A stretch of DNA of 64,000 nt from positions 1-64,000 of the forward strand of contig JASLTG010000006.1 of NCBI GenBank assembly GCA_030743005.1. Reading direction: 5' to 3'. Within the stretch, counting starts at the first letter, position 1. Each line of letters opens with the position of its first letter. Shown one piece after another: positions 53,253-61,553 of the stretch. A program made the position numbers and the translations under genes. The DNA comes from Acidimicrobiales bacterium (lineage in GTDB: Bacteria; Actinomycetota; Acidimicrobiia; Acidimicrobiales; Poriferisodalaceae). The notes beneath the pieces are model-generated. The model searched no databases. It saw nothing but the letters and a program-made list of their open reading frames with translations, and was not told where the DNA came from.

Positions 53253-54466
53253 GAAACCAGTTCTCTAGACGTCAGACGCCCAAAGACCTCTATAGCGTTA
53301 GCCGCCCCAAGATCCCAGCTGTTTAGCGACGCTCGTTGTGCTCCCCGACGCCCCATCTCATAACGCATTTCGGGCTTGTCGAGCAGTTCATCTATAGCAG
53401 CGGCGAATACTTTTTGATCACGTTCTGCGACTAAGAGCCCCGTGACGCCGTTCACAACGTTGTCTCTAAGGCCACCGACATTGCTAGCAACTACCGCCGT
53501 CCCGCAGGCCGCTGCTTCAAGCGCTACAAGCCCAAAAGACTCGGATCGACTCGGCACCAAACAGATGTCAGCAGCTCGATAGTAAGCAGGCAACGCTTGA
53601 TGGGGCTGCGGTTCAATAAATACGACGCGATCCTCAAGTCCATGAATTTCAATCTGCTGCTGCAGGTCTTTCAATGTTTCCGGGCCTTCATCTCCTGAAA
53701 GACCTCCGACAACAACTAACTGCGCATCTTGACTTTTACTCAAAGCTAAAGCTCCGATTGCTACATCTAAACCTTTGAGCGCCTGAATCCGACCAACGAA
53801 AAGGAGTACAGGGTAATCCCCTAGCCCTAGTGCTACTCGAGCAGAACGCAAAGGCCCAGGGCTGAAAAGCTTGCTGTCGACGCCAGGGGTCAATATTTCA
53901 ATTCGATCCCGGGGAATTCCATAAAGGGACGTCAGCTGGTCTGCTTCGACGCTACCTGAAGCAAAAACCGCGTCTGCGCATCCAATAACAGCTTCTTCTG
54001 CCCGAATTCGATCCTCTGGTTCTGAGTCGCCGGCAATGCTTTTAATTCGACCCAAAGTATGGAAGGTGACCGCCAAAGGAATATCAAATTCATGTTTTAG
54101 GTGGTGCCCTGCGACTCCTGATAGCCAATAATGGGCGTGAAACGCGTCGACGGGTCGTTTATCTAAGTAAGCCGCAACTCCTTGTGTCCACAAATCGAGA
54201 ACTGCTGGCAGGTCACCTTTTTCGAGGCCGTAGGGTCCCGCCTCAATTTGTATGACGTTGACTCCCATTTCAAGTTCAACAAATTCAGGAACATCCGGAT
54301 TTGTCCGACGGACGTACACATCACATTCAGTTCCCTTATTGGCCATCGAGGCAGCTAGTTCGCGAACATAGACATTTAGTCCTCCGCTGTCACCAGCGCC
54401 CGGCTGGTCTAGGGGAGACGTATGCATGGACAGAACACCTATTCTGCGTATAGGTCCATCAGACAT
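53243..54466 (-). CDS. mshA: D-inositol-3-phosphate glycosyltransferase (mycothiol synthesis)
   Basis: MshA joins UDP-GlcNAc to inositol-3-phosphate, the first step of mycothiol synthesis. It is a GT4 glycosyltransferase: SMHTSPLDQPGAGDSGGLNV at the N-terminus, HAHYWLSGVAGHHLK, ILTPGVDSKLF, VGRIQALKGLDVAIGAL, and the C-terminal VPSRSESFGLVALEAAACG with the nucleotide-sugar Glu pair. I chose the ATG at 54466 (407 residues). The longer frame from 54586 overlaps the preceding membrane-protein gene and adds unrelated residues. It supports an actinobacterial host. Confidence 0.93.
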   Translation of the reverse strand: MSDGPIRRIGVLSMHTSPLDQPGAGDSGGLNVYVRELAASMANKGTECDVYVRRTNPDVPEFVELEMGVNVIQIEAGPYGLEKGDLPAVLDLWTQGVAAYLDKRPVDAFHAHYWLSGVAGHHLKHEFDIPLAVTFHTLGRIKSIAGDSEPEDRIRAEEAVIGCADAVFASGSVEADQLTSLYGIPRDRIEILTPGVDSKLFSPGPLRSARVALGLGDYPVLLFVGRIQALKGLDVAIGALALSKSQDAQLVVVGGLSGDEGPETLKDLQQQIEIHGLEDRVVFIEPQPHQALPAYYRAADICLVPSRSESFGLVALEAAACGTAVVASNVGGLRDNVVNGVTGLLVAERDQKVFAAAIDELLDKPEMRYEMGRRGAQRASLNSWDLGAANAIEVFGRLTSRELVSCA

Positions 54467-54552
54467 ATGAGTGAATTCGACTTCCGTCACGAATGACCAA
54501 GGTATGCCACTGGCTGCAACTACTCCACTCGATTCTGAATTGAGTGGGGTTT

Positions 54553-55299
54553 CTAGAGATTTAGTGCCACCACTGCAGCAGTCCATAACGGCGCGGCTAC
54601 AACATGTGAAGCTAGCAGGGAGGTCTGTTGACCGTCCCGGGACGTAAACAGTTGCATTATTAACCTCCCGAGCACAATGGCGATACTAAGCAAACAAGCA
54701 AACACCCAATATTGATTCGGAGATATCGGCGACACCGACAGTTGGACCGATGTCCAGAGAAGTATTAACGAGCCGCCAATGGCCACAAAGGGCGCAAATT
54801 GCCGACGTGCTCGCCCGTCCCCACATAACTCCAAACCTAAATCGTGGAAATAAATGAGTACTAGCAGTAAGCCTGCCGACGAAGCATCACGAAGAGCCAA
54901 GGTAATGAGACTCGACGCGGCGATGCTTGCAGGTAACCATCCGACCAAGATTCTCGCTGTGTGAAGCAACAGTGAGGTTGACCCCCTCTCACCTATCGCA
55001 GCTATCACCGGCGTGAAAACCAGTGCCGCTCCCAGAATCAGGGCGGATAACCGAAAATCGTTGAAGAGGCCGCTATAAGCGACGAGCAATAGCAACGCCG
55101 ACGCCGGGATACGTTCCAAAATAGAAGACGCAGAAAAGTTGGATGAAACTAAGGCAGCCGCCAGCCCCACAGCGATTCCGAAGGCGGTAGCTCCTAAGGA
55201 CAGCAAAACTATTAGGCCACATAGTCCTAGGAAGTGGTAGCTCAAGAAGCCGCTACCTGCACTATAAAAAGCCGAGAATCTATGCAGAAAAGTGTGCAT
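54553..55299 (-). CDS. Unknown polytopic membrane protein
   Basis: A 248-residue hydrophobic protein with about seven or eight predicted helices and only short loops. I do not recognise the family. A FHDLGLELCGDGRARRQF loop between helices carries most of its charge. It shares one base with the moaD-like stop (55299) and precedes mshA, so it is translationally coupled to the moaD-like gene. It has no transporter motif I can identify. Confidence 0.7.
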   Translation of the reverse strand: MHTFLHRFSAFYSAGSGFLSYHFLGLCGLIVLLSLGATAFGIAVGLAAALVSSNFSASSILERIPASALLLLVAYSGLFNDFRLSALILGAALVFTPVIAAIGERGSTSLLLHTARILVGWLPASIAASSLITLALRDASSAGLLLVLIYFHDLGLELCGDGRARRQFAPFVAIGGSLILLWTSVQLSVSPISPNQYWVFACLLSIAIVLGRLIMQLFTSRDGQQTSLLASHVVAAPLWTAAVVALNL

Positions 55300-55541
55300 T
55301 AACCGCCCGAGACTGGTGGGAGTACCGCCACCTCATCGCCACTAGAGATTTGCGAGTCTCCCTCTACGGGTTCTCCGTTAAGCCACACCCGGCTTATGGA
55401 CAAGATTTGGGTGAACTCTTCACCTAGGTCACTTTGTGCTTGAGCAAGTAGGTCTTGGACCGTACTGGCCTCATAGGCGATGGACCCATTGCCTGCAATT
55501 TCTCGTGCACCTGCAAAGAGTCGAAGAGTTACCTTGGCCAT
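55299..55541 (-). CDS. MoaD/ThiS-family sulfur-carrier protein
   Basis: An 80-residue beta-grasp protein. MAKVTLRLFAGAREIAG is the typical MoaD opening, LNGEPVEGDSQISSGDEVAVL follows, and it ends in VSGG. The C-terminal Gly-Gly is the site of thiocarboxylation by a MoeB-like enzyme. No other molybdopterin gene is near. It heads an operon with a membrane protein and mshA, so a role outside molybdenum cofactor synthesis is possible. Confidence 0.88.
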   Translation of the reverse strand: MAKVTLRLFAGAREIAGNGSIAYEASTVQDLLAQAQSDLGEEFTQILSISRVWLNGEPVEGDSQISSGDEVAVLPPVSGG

Positions 55542-55627
55542 ACCCGGATCCTATCTTTGGTTGCCATGGGGCTTCCCTTCTGAGCCGCTACGTTCTTTGA
55601 TGTAGTTACGAGAGAGATCAACCCCTG

Positions 55628-56215
55628 GTGCATTTACTCATCCTTAGACATGGACAATCTGAGTGGAACGCTCAAGGGAAATGGCAAGGTCAAGCCGACC
55701 CGCCGTTAACCAAGCTGGGGGAACAACAAGCAGCATCAGCTGCACAACAGCTACTCCATATCGGCGAAAGTTTCGACAAAATTGTCTCCAGTGACTTGAG
55801 GAGAGCCCATCACACAGCCGAAATCATCGCTCAAGTCGTCGGTCAGAAAAGCGTCATAATCCATAGTGAGTTCCGAGAACGAGCCGCGGGGATTTGGCAA
55901 GGCCTAACACGCTCCGAAATTGAAGCCTCCTGGCCCAATGCCATTGAGGAGCAACGTTGGCCCGAGGGTTACGAAGCCGATGATTCGATAATCAGCAGAG
56001 TGATGCCAGGCTTGGTGGGTTTGGCACAAAACAACAAACGTGTTTTGTTAGTCGGTCATGCCGGGTTGATTCGTGCGTTGGATCGAGCCACTGATGCCCC
56101 GCAGGCAGCAATCACACACCATCTTTCCGGTAGGTGGTACGAGTTGCAAGATGAACTAACCCCAGGACGTGTCGCTGATTTTTCCTTACAGGCCCCAGAT
56201 CATGACTTGGAATAG
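55628..56215 (+). CDS. Histidine phosphatase family protein (phosphoglycerate-mutase-like)
   Basis: A 195-residue histidine phosphatase. The phospho-acceptor motif LILRHGQSEWNAQGKWQGQ is at the N-terminus, ASSDLRRAHHTAEIIAQ follows, and VLLVGHAGLIRALD carries the second catalytic His. Relatives include alpha-ribazole phosphatase and broad-specificity phosphatases; the substrate is unknown. A CTGGTG context precedes the ATG-like start, and alternatives (GTG at 55628) are possible. It is divergent from the moaD-like operon. Confidence 0.87.
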   Translation: MHLLILRHGQSEWNAQGKWQGQADPPLTKLGEQQAASAAQQLLHIGESFDKIVSSDLRRAHHTAEIIAQVVGQKSVIIHSEFRERAAGIWQGLTRSEIEASWPNAIEEQRWPEGYEADDSIISRVMPGLVGLAQNNKRVLLVGHAGLIRALDRATDAPQAAITHHLSGRWYELQDELTPGRVADFSLQAPDHDLE

Positions 56216-56235
56216 ACGACCCGCCGTTTACATAT

Positions 56236-56397
56236 CTATGTTTCGTTGACCCACGACGCGGCCAACACGGGATCTGTTCCGTCAGCCAACGCCCGCAACG
56301 TTGACTCAACCTTCGAAAACTCAATCTCATACCCGTCAAGTTCCCCTTCTGTTAAGGGTGCGCTTGACTCGACAGTAGAATCTCGGTCGTTATCCAC
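56236..56397 (-). CDS. Possible 53-residue acidic protein (GTG start)
   Basis: A GTG at 56397 opens a 53-codon frame to TAG at 56236-56238, in an otherwise unexplained 265-base gap. The peptide is acidic and helical-looking: MDNDRDSTVESSAPLTEGEL then YEIEFSKVESTLRALADGTD and an AASWVNET end. The helix is reminiscent of the segment before the zinc finger in TraR/DksA-like actinobacterial proteins, but no Cys is present. It converges on the histidine phosphatase gene. Coding status is uncertain. Confidence 0.45.
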   Translation of the reverse strand: MDNDRDSTVESSAPLTEGELDGYEIEFSKVESTLRALADGTDPVLAASWVNET

Positions 56398-56480
56398 ACC
56401 GTCAGTTTAGATTCGGCTTGAAGTTCAACCGGTGAACTAAAGGGTAATTCTGAGAACCTGGGCTCCCCAGCGACGAGGGT

Positions 56481-57470
56481 TTAGCTCTGACTGATCTGCT
56501 CCAGTTGAGCTTTGGTTGTCGTGACATCGTCACGATTAAGTCCGATCAGGACTAATGCTTTAGGCGCCTCTCCTGACCAGCGCTTAATTTCCCAACGTCT
56601 TCCGACTACCTGCAGTTGGAAAAGGTTCCCCTCCAAGTCCTCGAACCATCCCTTTGCTCGCAGTAGTCCGTGGGCCGACTGATCAAAGAATTTCCCAAGT
56701 TCCATTGGATGCCAAGGGCCTGCTGGTTCCAAAACAAGAGAAACAACCGCCAAACCACCCCTGCCTTCATGGCTGGCCATAGAAACCCCATTTACGGCTG
56801 CGCCAACTACCAAGCTAAGGTCAATCGCTCCATCGTTAGCCGGAACGATTCTTCCCCCCGGAGCTACATCAGCGATGACCTTTAGGGCACGTTGTCGTTC
56901 TGGGTCTTCGACAAGATCACCTTTGGACAGAATGACGAGATGAGCAGCTTGAAGCTGACGAGCAACTAATGCGGCAACTCGTTGATCGGCCAGTTGGACA
57001 TTTAGAGAAGTGGCGTCAGCCACAGCAACAATGCCATCTAAACGACAGTTGTTAACGCCCTGCACTATCTGGCCAATCGCAATTGGATCAGCGATACCAC
57101 TGGCCTCAATTACAACCGCGTCATAGCTACCCACAGTGGCTAAATGTTCAAGCTGATTCGCCAAATCATCCCCAAGCACACAGCACACACAGCCATTAGA
57201 TAATGAGATCTGTTGAAGAGTCGCGTCCTTTACTAAATGCGCATCAACTTCAACAGCACCAACATCATTGACCACAACCGCAATTCTCAAACCTTCCGGG
57301 TTTTCAAGCAGATGGCGTAGGACCGTGGTTTTACCGCTACCCAGGAACCCAGTAAGCAGTGTCACATCTAGTTCAGCGGACGAAATGTCGTTGTTCTGAG
57401 CGCGTTCCCGCGCCGCGTGCAAAGTCGAAACAACACTGCTCCAGGCAGCGTCCACTTCGCCAGAAGACAT
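56481..57470 (-). CDS. CobW/G3E-family GTPase (putative metallochaperone)
   Basis: A 329-residue P-loop GTPase. The Walker A motif is GFLGSGKTT at 41-49. The metal-binding C94-x-C96-C97 (SNGCVCCVLG) is the hallmark of the COG0523/CobW group, which delivers zinc, cobalt or other metals. IEASGIADPIAIGQI and VILSKGDLVED are further G-motifs, and the C-terminal CobW domain ends GLNRDDVTTTKAQLEQIS. I chose the ATG at 57470, which lies one base after the stop of the amidohydrolase gene. A longer frame to 57611 would overlap that gene. The partner metalloenzyme is unknown; the adjacent amidohydrolase is a candidate. Confidence 0.9.
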   Translation of the reverse strand: MSSGEVDAAWSSVVSTLHAARERAQNNDISSAELDVTLLTGFLGSGKTTVLRHLLENPEGLRIAVVVNDVGAVEVDAHLVKDATLQQISLSNGCVCCVLGDDLANQLEHLATVGSYDAVVIEASGIADPIAIGQIVQGVNNCRLDGIVAVADATSLNVQLADQRVAALVARQLQAAHLVILSKGDLVEDPERQRALKVIADVAPGGRIVPANDGAIDLSLVVGAAVNGVSMASHEGRGGLAVVSLVLEPAGPWHPMELGKFFDQSAHGLLRAKGWFEDLEGNLFQLQVVGRRWEIKRWSGEAPKALVLIGLNRDDVTTTKAQLEQISQS

Positions 57471-57471
57471 C

Positions 57472-59133
57472 TCAGTTGGTTGATTCACCGGCAAGCACTG
57501 TGTCGCAAACCTCAATATCTTTGAGGTTTCGTGGATCCACCTGATATGGGTCATCTGCCAAAACAGTGAAGTCGGCGTGCTTGCCAACCTCAATAGACCC
57601 AAGTCGGTCATCTCGATTCAGTATGTACGCCGCATCAACGGTGATTGCACGTAAGGCCCTGTCAACTGAAATTCTTTCTCCGGGTGCAAGAACTGTTTCT
57701 CCATCGGCACCTATCCGGTTTACGGCGCACCACGCCGCCAGAAGAGGAGACAGAGGAGTTACAACCAAATTGAAATCGCTGTGCAGAGCGAAAGGAGCCC
57801 CAGCGCGTTCCAAGGAACCTAGCCGTGCCGTTGCTTCACTTCGGTCGGGGCCGAATCCGTGGTCGCTATGGAGTTGCGCTCGGAAATGAACGAAATAAAT
57901 ATTTACGGAGGCTTGACCCCCAAGCGCTGACAGCCGTCGAGCTTGTGAGGGAGACGAGATGCAGTAGTGCTCAACCGTGAACCGGTGATCAAACCTTGGA
58001 TGTATCCGCTGCAGTGCTTCCAGCGTGTCAAGGGTCATGTCCAAGGTGCGGTCACCATTTGCATGCGAATGGATCTGAACTCCCGCTTTCCAAAATGGAA
58101 GCATGCGCTCAACCATGTCTTCCCACGGGACTTCACCTTTGTGTGCATTGTCCTCGTCCAGGTATCCAGGTTCGTTCATTACGAGCGTCATCGATGGGTA
58201 TGACCCGTCGTTTACATATTTGATTCCGTGGGTGTTAAGTCGATCGTCACCCTCCGCTCTTTTCGTTTCAAGGAAGTCGAGCATTTCGCTCCCATATTCT
58301 CTAACGAGCTTTGGCTCGAAAGGAATCATGAACATGCGAAGTGGCAACGTCCCTTCAGTTATTGCTGCCGCGTGGTCATCCCATTCAGGTTCGAATCCGT
58401 CTGCGACTCCCCAGATCAAGTCTGCGGTGGTGGTAATCCCGGCTGCTCTGGCAACTGATCCCATCCGGTCAATCGCTGTTCGCCCGGCGGTGGGGCCGTA
58501 TATGAGTTTCGACACTGGTCGTGTGGCAAGCGCTGTGGCTTCTGTCTCTACGAACCACCCATTAAGGCGCCCGTCAGGGTATCTACCTATTCCATGGCCA
58601 ACGGAGTCGTCATTGACGCCGATCATGTCCAGCATTGGGGTGTTGACGTAGACAATGTGCGGCGCGTATGCGATCACCCAGATTGGGATTGAATCACTAA
58701 CTTGATCCAGCATGTCTCGATCCAGGTGACCTGATTGGCTTGCTGGGTCATAACCCCAAGCTGTTATCGGAGCGGTGGGATCTGTTTGTTCTGCTGCCAA
58801 CGCCCGTAGTTGATTGAGAACAGCATCTCGGCTGGGGAGGCCCTTCCTCATGCCTCCTGGGGCCGCTGAGTCAATCGGGCCAACGTATTCCAGACCCATA
58901 TAGGTGCCACTCAATCTGAGGTGGGTGTGCGGGTCAATGAAACCCGGCATCATAATTCTGTCCCTGTAGCGGTCATCGATTGAGTGGGGGTAACGTCGCA
59001 ACCAAGGCTCCATAGATTCGATGGAGCCAACTGAAACTATTCGTCCATCCGAGACGGCTACTGCTGAAGCGTCAGGGCGGCCGGGATCCATGGTGTGGAT
59101 ATGTGATGCCGTATAAACCGTTATATGTTCCAA
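57472..59133 (-). CDS. Amidohydrolase family protein (YtcJ-like)
   Basis: A 553-residue metal-dependent hydrolase of the amidohydrolase 3 group. Metal ligands can be read in MPGFIDPHTHLRLSG (HxH), KAGVQIHSHANGDRTLDMTL and FTVEHYCISSPSQ. The HSDFNLVVTPLSPLLAAW segment is typical, as is the ending HADFTVLADDPYQVDPRNLK. Family members hydrolyse N-acyl or exocyclic amide bonds; no substrate can be assigned. The CobW-type gene starts right after it, possibly to metallate it. Confidence 0.9.
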   Translation of the reverse strand: MEHITVYTASHIHTMDPGRPDASAVAVSDGRIVSVGSIESMEPWLRRYPHSIDDRYRDRIMMPGFIDPHTHLRLSGTYMGLEYVGPIDSAAPGGMRKGLPSRDAVLNQLRALAAEQTDPTAPITAWGYDPASQSGHLDRDMLDQVSDSIPIWVIAYAPHIVYVNTPMLDMIGVNDDSVGHGIGRYPDGRLNGWFVETEATALATRPVSKLIYGPTAGRTAIDRMGSVARAAGITTTADLIWGVADGFEPEWDDHAAAITEGTLPLRMFMIPFEPKLVREYGSEMLDFLETKRAEGDDRLNTHGIKYVNDGSYPSMTLVMNEPGYLDEDNAHKGEVPWEDMVERMLPFWKAGVQIHSHANGDRTLDMTLDTLEALQRIHPRFDHRFTVEHYCISSPSQARRLSALGGQASVNIYFVHFRAQLHSDHGFGPDRSEATARLGSLERAGAPFALHSDFNLVVTPLSPLLAAWCAVNRIGADGETVLAPGERISVDRALRAITVDAAYILNRDDRLGSIEVGKHADFTVLADDPYQVDPRNLKDIEVCDTVLAGESTN

Positions 59134-59592
59134 AGCTTCCCCCAGTTTGCCTTTCGTACCGTATCTCGCGTGGCCTTAGCATTCTCGTGGGTTGATTGAC
59201 TTAGGATCTGGCCTTTCCTTATGAAGAAAAGCTGAACTGCCATAGAATTGTTAACTGTGGATGAGATCCAGTGCACTGCACTTGAAAACGAATGGGAATC
59301 ACCGCCAAACCCACTGATGCATCCACCCTGTCTCTGTCCAAAGTGCAAGGTTGAACCACTTGATTTTGGACATATACCAGGAAGGCTGCGAGCTAGCGGA
59401 ATGCAACAACGTCCGTTGGTGGAATCAGTAGAGCTAGGCAATGAGGGTCAAAGCGTTCTTTAATTCCGTTGGCTGTCTTTCGGTTTCCTCGATCAATTAA
59501 TCAAACCATCTTCATTTAAGTCTCGGGCAGTGAACGAGAAATGACCGCTAATGACTGAGGACCTTGCGCGACAGCACCGATACGATGATGGT
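59134..59592. other. Intergenic stretch before tRNA-Lys (459 bp)
   Basis: This stretch holds the amidohydrolase promoter region, one questionable small frame on the plus strand (see 59257-59463), and the region before tRNA-Lys. I see no repeat, hairpin or other RNA signature in it. Confidence 0.5.
59257..59463 (+). CDS. Questionable 68-residue CxxC protein
   Basis: A GTG at 59257 could start a 68-residue protein. It has a compact CLCPKC motif in the middle, preceded by ENEWESPPNPLMHPP, with a short basic then acidic C-terminus. A pair of close Cys in an otherwise soluble peptide could bind zinc, but there is no second Cys pair and no clear Shine-Dalgarno. It is divergent from the amidohydrolase gene. 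It may be non-coding. Confidence 0.3.
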   Translation: MDEIQCTALENEWESPPNPLMHPPCLCPKCKVEPLDFGHIPGRLRASGMQQRPLVESVELGNEGQSVL

Positions 59593-59665
59593 GGGCCGCT
59601 AGCTCATCGGGTAGAGCAGGGGACTTTTAATCCCAAGGTGCCGGGTTCGAGACCCGGGCGGCCTA
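59593..59665 (+). tRNA. tRNA-Lys (TTT anticodon)
   Basis: Acceptor GGGCCGC pairs with GCGGCCT (terminal G-U), D arm GCTC/GAGC, anticodon loop CTTTTAA, T arm CCGGG/CCCGG with loop TTCGAGA, discriminator A. The 3' CCA is not encoded. Its last three bases overlap the antisense stop codon of ybaK. Confidence 0.95.
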
Positions 59666-60145
59666 CGTTTGTCTCGCTATGGATGCCAGTCTGGCATTGG
59701 TTAATTGGACTAAATCTTGTAGCCCGATAGAGATATCGAGGCCGCGTCTGCCACCACTGCAGTACAGGCGTCCAATCTTGGAAGCAGAAACATCTATCAC
59801 CGTGTCAAGGGTGGTTCGAGTTCCCAAAGGGCTAATGCCGCCTCGCACATACCCCGTTATCCGTTCTGCCTTCTCTGGTTCTGTCATAGTTGCGTTCTTG
59901 CGGCCTAAAGCCGCAGCCGCAGCCTTGAGGTTGAGGGTTGTGGAAACCGGGATCACAGCTATTGCGGAGTGATTTTCGTGTGACCCCCCTAGGTCAATGA
60001 TGAGGGTCTTGAACACGGAATCCACTGGCACGCCTAATGCTTCAGCAGCCTCAAGTCCATACTGCTGGTTGCTTGGATCGTGTTCGTAGTGGTGAACACC
60101 AATCGCAATTTCGGCAGCTTCCGCAATACGGATCGCTGGTGTCAT
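59663..60145 (-). CDS. ybaK: Cys-tRNA(Pro) deacylase, YbaK/EbsC type
   Basis: YbaK hydrolyses Cys-tRNA(Pro) made in error by prolyl-tRNA synthetase. The 160-residue protein has YGLEAAEALGVPVDSVFKTL, VIPVSTTLNLKAAAAALGRK with the family Lys, and TGYVRGGISPLGTRTTLDTV, the signature of the YbaK group. It is convergent with tRNA-Lys and overlaps the last three bases of that tRNA. Confidence 0.94.
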   Translation of the reverse strand: MTPAIRIAEAAEIAIGVHHYEHDPSNQQYGLEAAEALGVPVDSVFKTLIIDLGGSHENHSAIAVIPVSTTLNLKAAAAALGRKNATMTEPEKAERITGYVRGGISPLGTRTTLDTVIDVSASKIGRLYCSGGRRGLDISIGLQDLVQLTNARLASIARQT

Positions 60146-60173
60146 ATGCCTTCAACCTTACGGCGTTAGTCAC

Positions 60174-60422
60174 TCACTGCACGAGACGGATATTGTTGCG
60201 ACGCCTCAACCAATATTCATGATCAACTTCGTCAGCTTCGTGTCGCCGGCGGCGTAGCCGGGCAATTGCAGCATGACGTCGAGCTGATGTTTCTCTAAAA
60301 CTTTGTCGATTTATACGTTCGTCATTCATTTCGCGGATTCGCGTTTGGACTTTAAGTCGGCTTAGATCACTGATCGCGTTCTCAATCGGTGTTTCTTCCT
60401 CGAATAATGTCGGCGTCTCCAT
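60174..60422 (-). CDS. Small basic protein of unknown function
   Basis: An 82-residue protein I do not recognise. The N-terminal third is acidic (LFEEETPIENAISDLSRL). The rest is Arg-rich and likely helical (SARRHAAIARLRRRRHEAD, YWLRRRNNIRLVQ), suggesting nucleic-acid contact. It lies 41 bases after dut on the same strand. No cysteines or known motifs are seen. Confidence 0.55.
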   Translation of the reverse strand: METPTLFEEETPIENAISDLSRLKVQTRIREMNDERINRQSFRETSARRHAAIARLRRRRHEADEVDHEYWLRRRNNIRLVQ

Positions 60423-60463
60423 GACACTAGTTTCACAAAGGGGTGGGACAACCTCACTCAGAG

Positions 60464-60901
60464 CTAACGTCCGGAGTGGCCAAACCCTCCTAAGCCTCTT
60501 TCAGTGTCATCAAGTTCGTCCGCCTCTTCCCAGGCAACCTCTTCAACTTTTTGGATTACCAATTGAGCAATCCGATCCCCTTGATGAACTTCATACGGCT
60601 CACTCGGGTCGGTGTTAACTAATAGGACTTTAAGCTCATCTCGGTACCCGCTATCGATCAATCCCGGGGTGTTAAGACACGTAATTCCATGACGCAGAGC
60701 TAACCCGCTGCGTGGCTGAACAAAACCTGCATAGCCAGGAGGAATAGCGACAGCGATACCTGTGCCTATTAACGCTCGTCCTCCCCCGGGAGCGAGGGTC
60801 ACCTCTTCATTGGCTATAAGGTCCGCGCCGGCATCACCTGGTTTCGCATAATTCGGCAACGGAAGATCAGAATTGAGACGTTGAACTGGGATAACAACCA
60901 C
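60464..60901 (-). CDS. dut: dUTP diphosphatase
   Basis: Dut removes dUTP and provides dUMP for thymidylate. The 145-residue trimeric dUTPase has all five motifs: PGDAGADLIA, PRSGLALRHG, GLIDSGYRDELKVLLVN, GDRIAQLVIQKVE, and the C-terminal GLGGFGHSGR arm. It is divergent from orn. A start at the second codon (GTG) is also possible. Confidence 0.96.
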   Translation of the reverse strand: MVVIPVQRLNSDLPLPNYAKPGDAGADLIANEEVTLAPGGGRALIGTGIAVAIPPGYAGFVQPRSGLALRHGITCLNTPGLIDSGYRDELKVLLVNTDPSEPYEVHQGDRIAQLVIQKVEEVAWEEADELDDTERGLGGFGHSGR

Positions 60902-60976
60902 ACCCTGACTTTAGGCACACTTCGACGATGCTGCAGGCACCCCATGTAGGGGTCGTAGTCCGCCTAGCATGATCGC

Positions 60977-61531
60977 ATGCTTGTTTGGATGGACCTTGAA
61001 ATGACCGGGCTGGAGCCTGCGCGTCACGTCATTGTCGAAATTGCGACCATCATCACCGATGATCACTTGGAGACCGTGGCTGAAGGGCCAGATTTAGTTA
61101 TCCATGCAGATGAACCCGAGCTGGCAGAAATGGATGATTTTGTGAGAGACATGCACACAAAATCAGGACTTCTTGAACAGATACGTATGTCATCGACAAG
61201 TTTGGGAGAGGCCTCTCAAAAAACGCTCCACTTCATTATGGAACATGTTGAAAAACCTAGATCGGTGCCGTTGTGCGGAAATTCTATTGGAACCGACCGA
61301 AGGTTCTTAGACGCCTACATGCCTGAAATCGAAAACTTTCTGCATTACAGATCTATTGATGTTTCAACAGCCAAGGAACTCGCTCGCCGGTGGAATCCTG
61401 CGGTGTTAAAGGGAGTGCCGAAGAAAGAAACCTCCCATAGGGCTCTTGACGATATCCGGGAAAGCATTGCCGAGTTACAGCATTACCGAGAGCATCTTTT
61501 TAACCTTGGCGAGAAATCGAATTCAAATTAG
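60977..61531 (+). CDS. orn: Oligoribonuclease
   Basis: Orn degrades 2-5 nucleotide RNAs and pGpG to mononucleotides. It is a 184-residue DEDDh exonuclease: WMDLEMTGLEP gives the first Asp and Glu, NSIGTDRRFLDAYMPEIENF holds the next Asp, and HRALDDIRESIAEL carries the His and last Asp. It is followed 22 bases later by the MBL gene. Confidence 0.96.
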   Translation: MLVWMDLEMTGLEPARHVIVEIATIITDDHLETVAEGPDLVIHADEPELAEMDDFVRDMHTKSGLLEQIRMSSTSLGEASQKTLHFIMEHVEKPRSVPLCGNSIGTDRRFLDAYMPEIENFLHYRSIDVSTAKELARRWNPAVLKGVPKKETSHRALDDIRESIAELQHYREHLFNLGEKSNSN

Positions 61532-61553
61532 ATAAGCCGATAAGATCTCTCTA

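Noticed and set aside
59121..59441. 106-codon minus-strand frame before the amidohydrolase
   Set aside because: It overlaps the amidohydrolase start and has no recognisable protein character.
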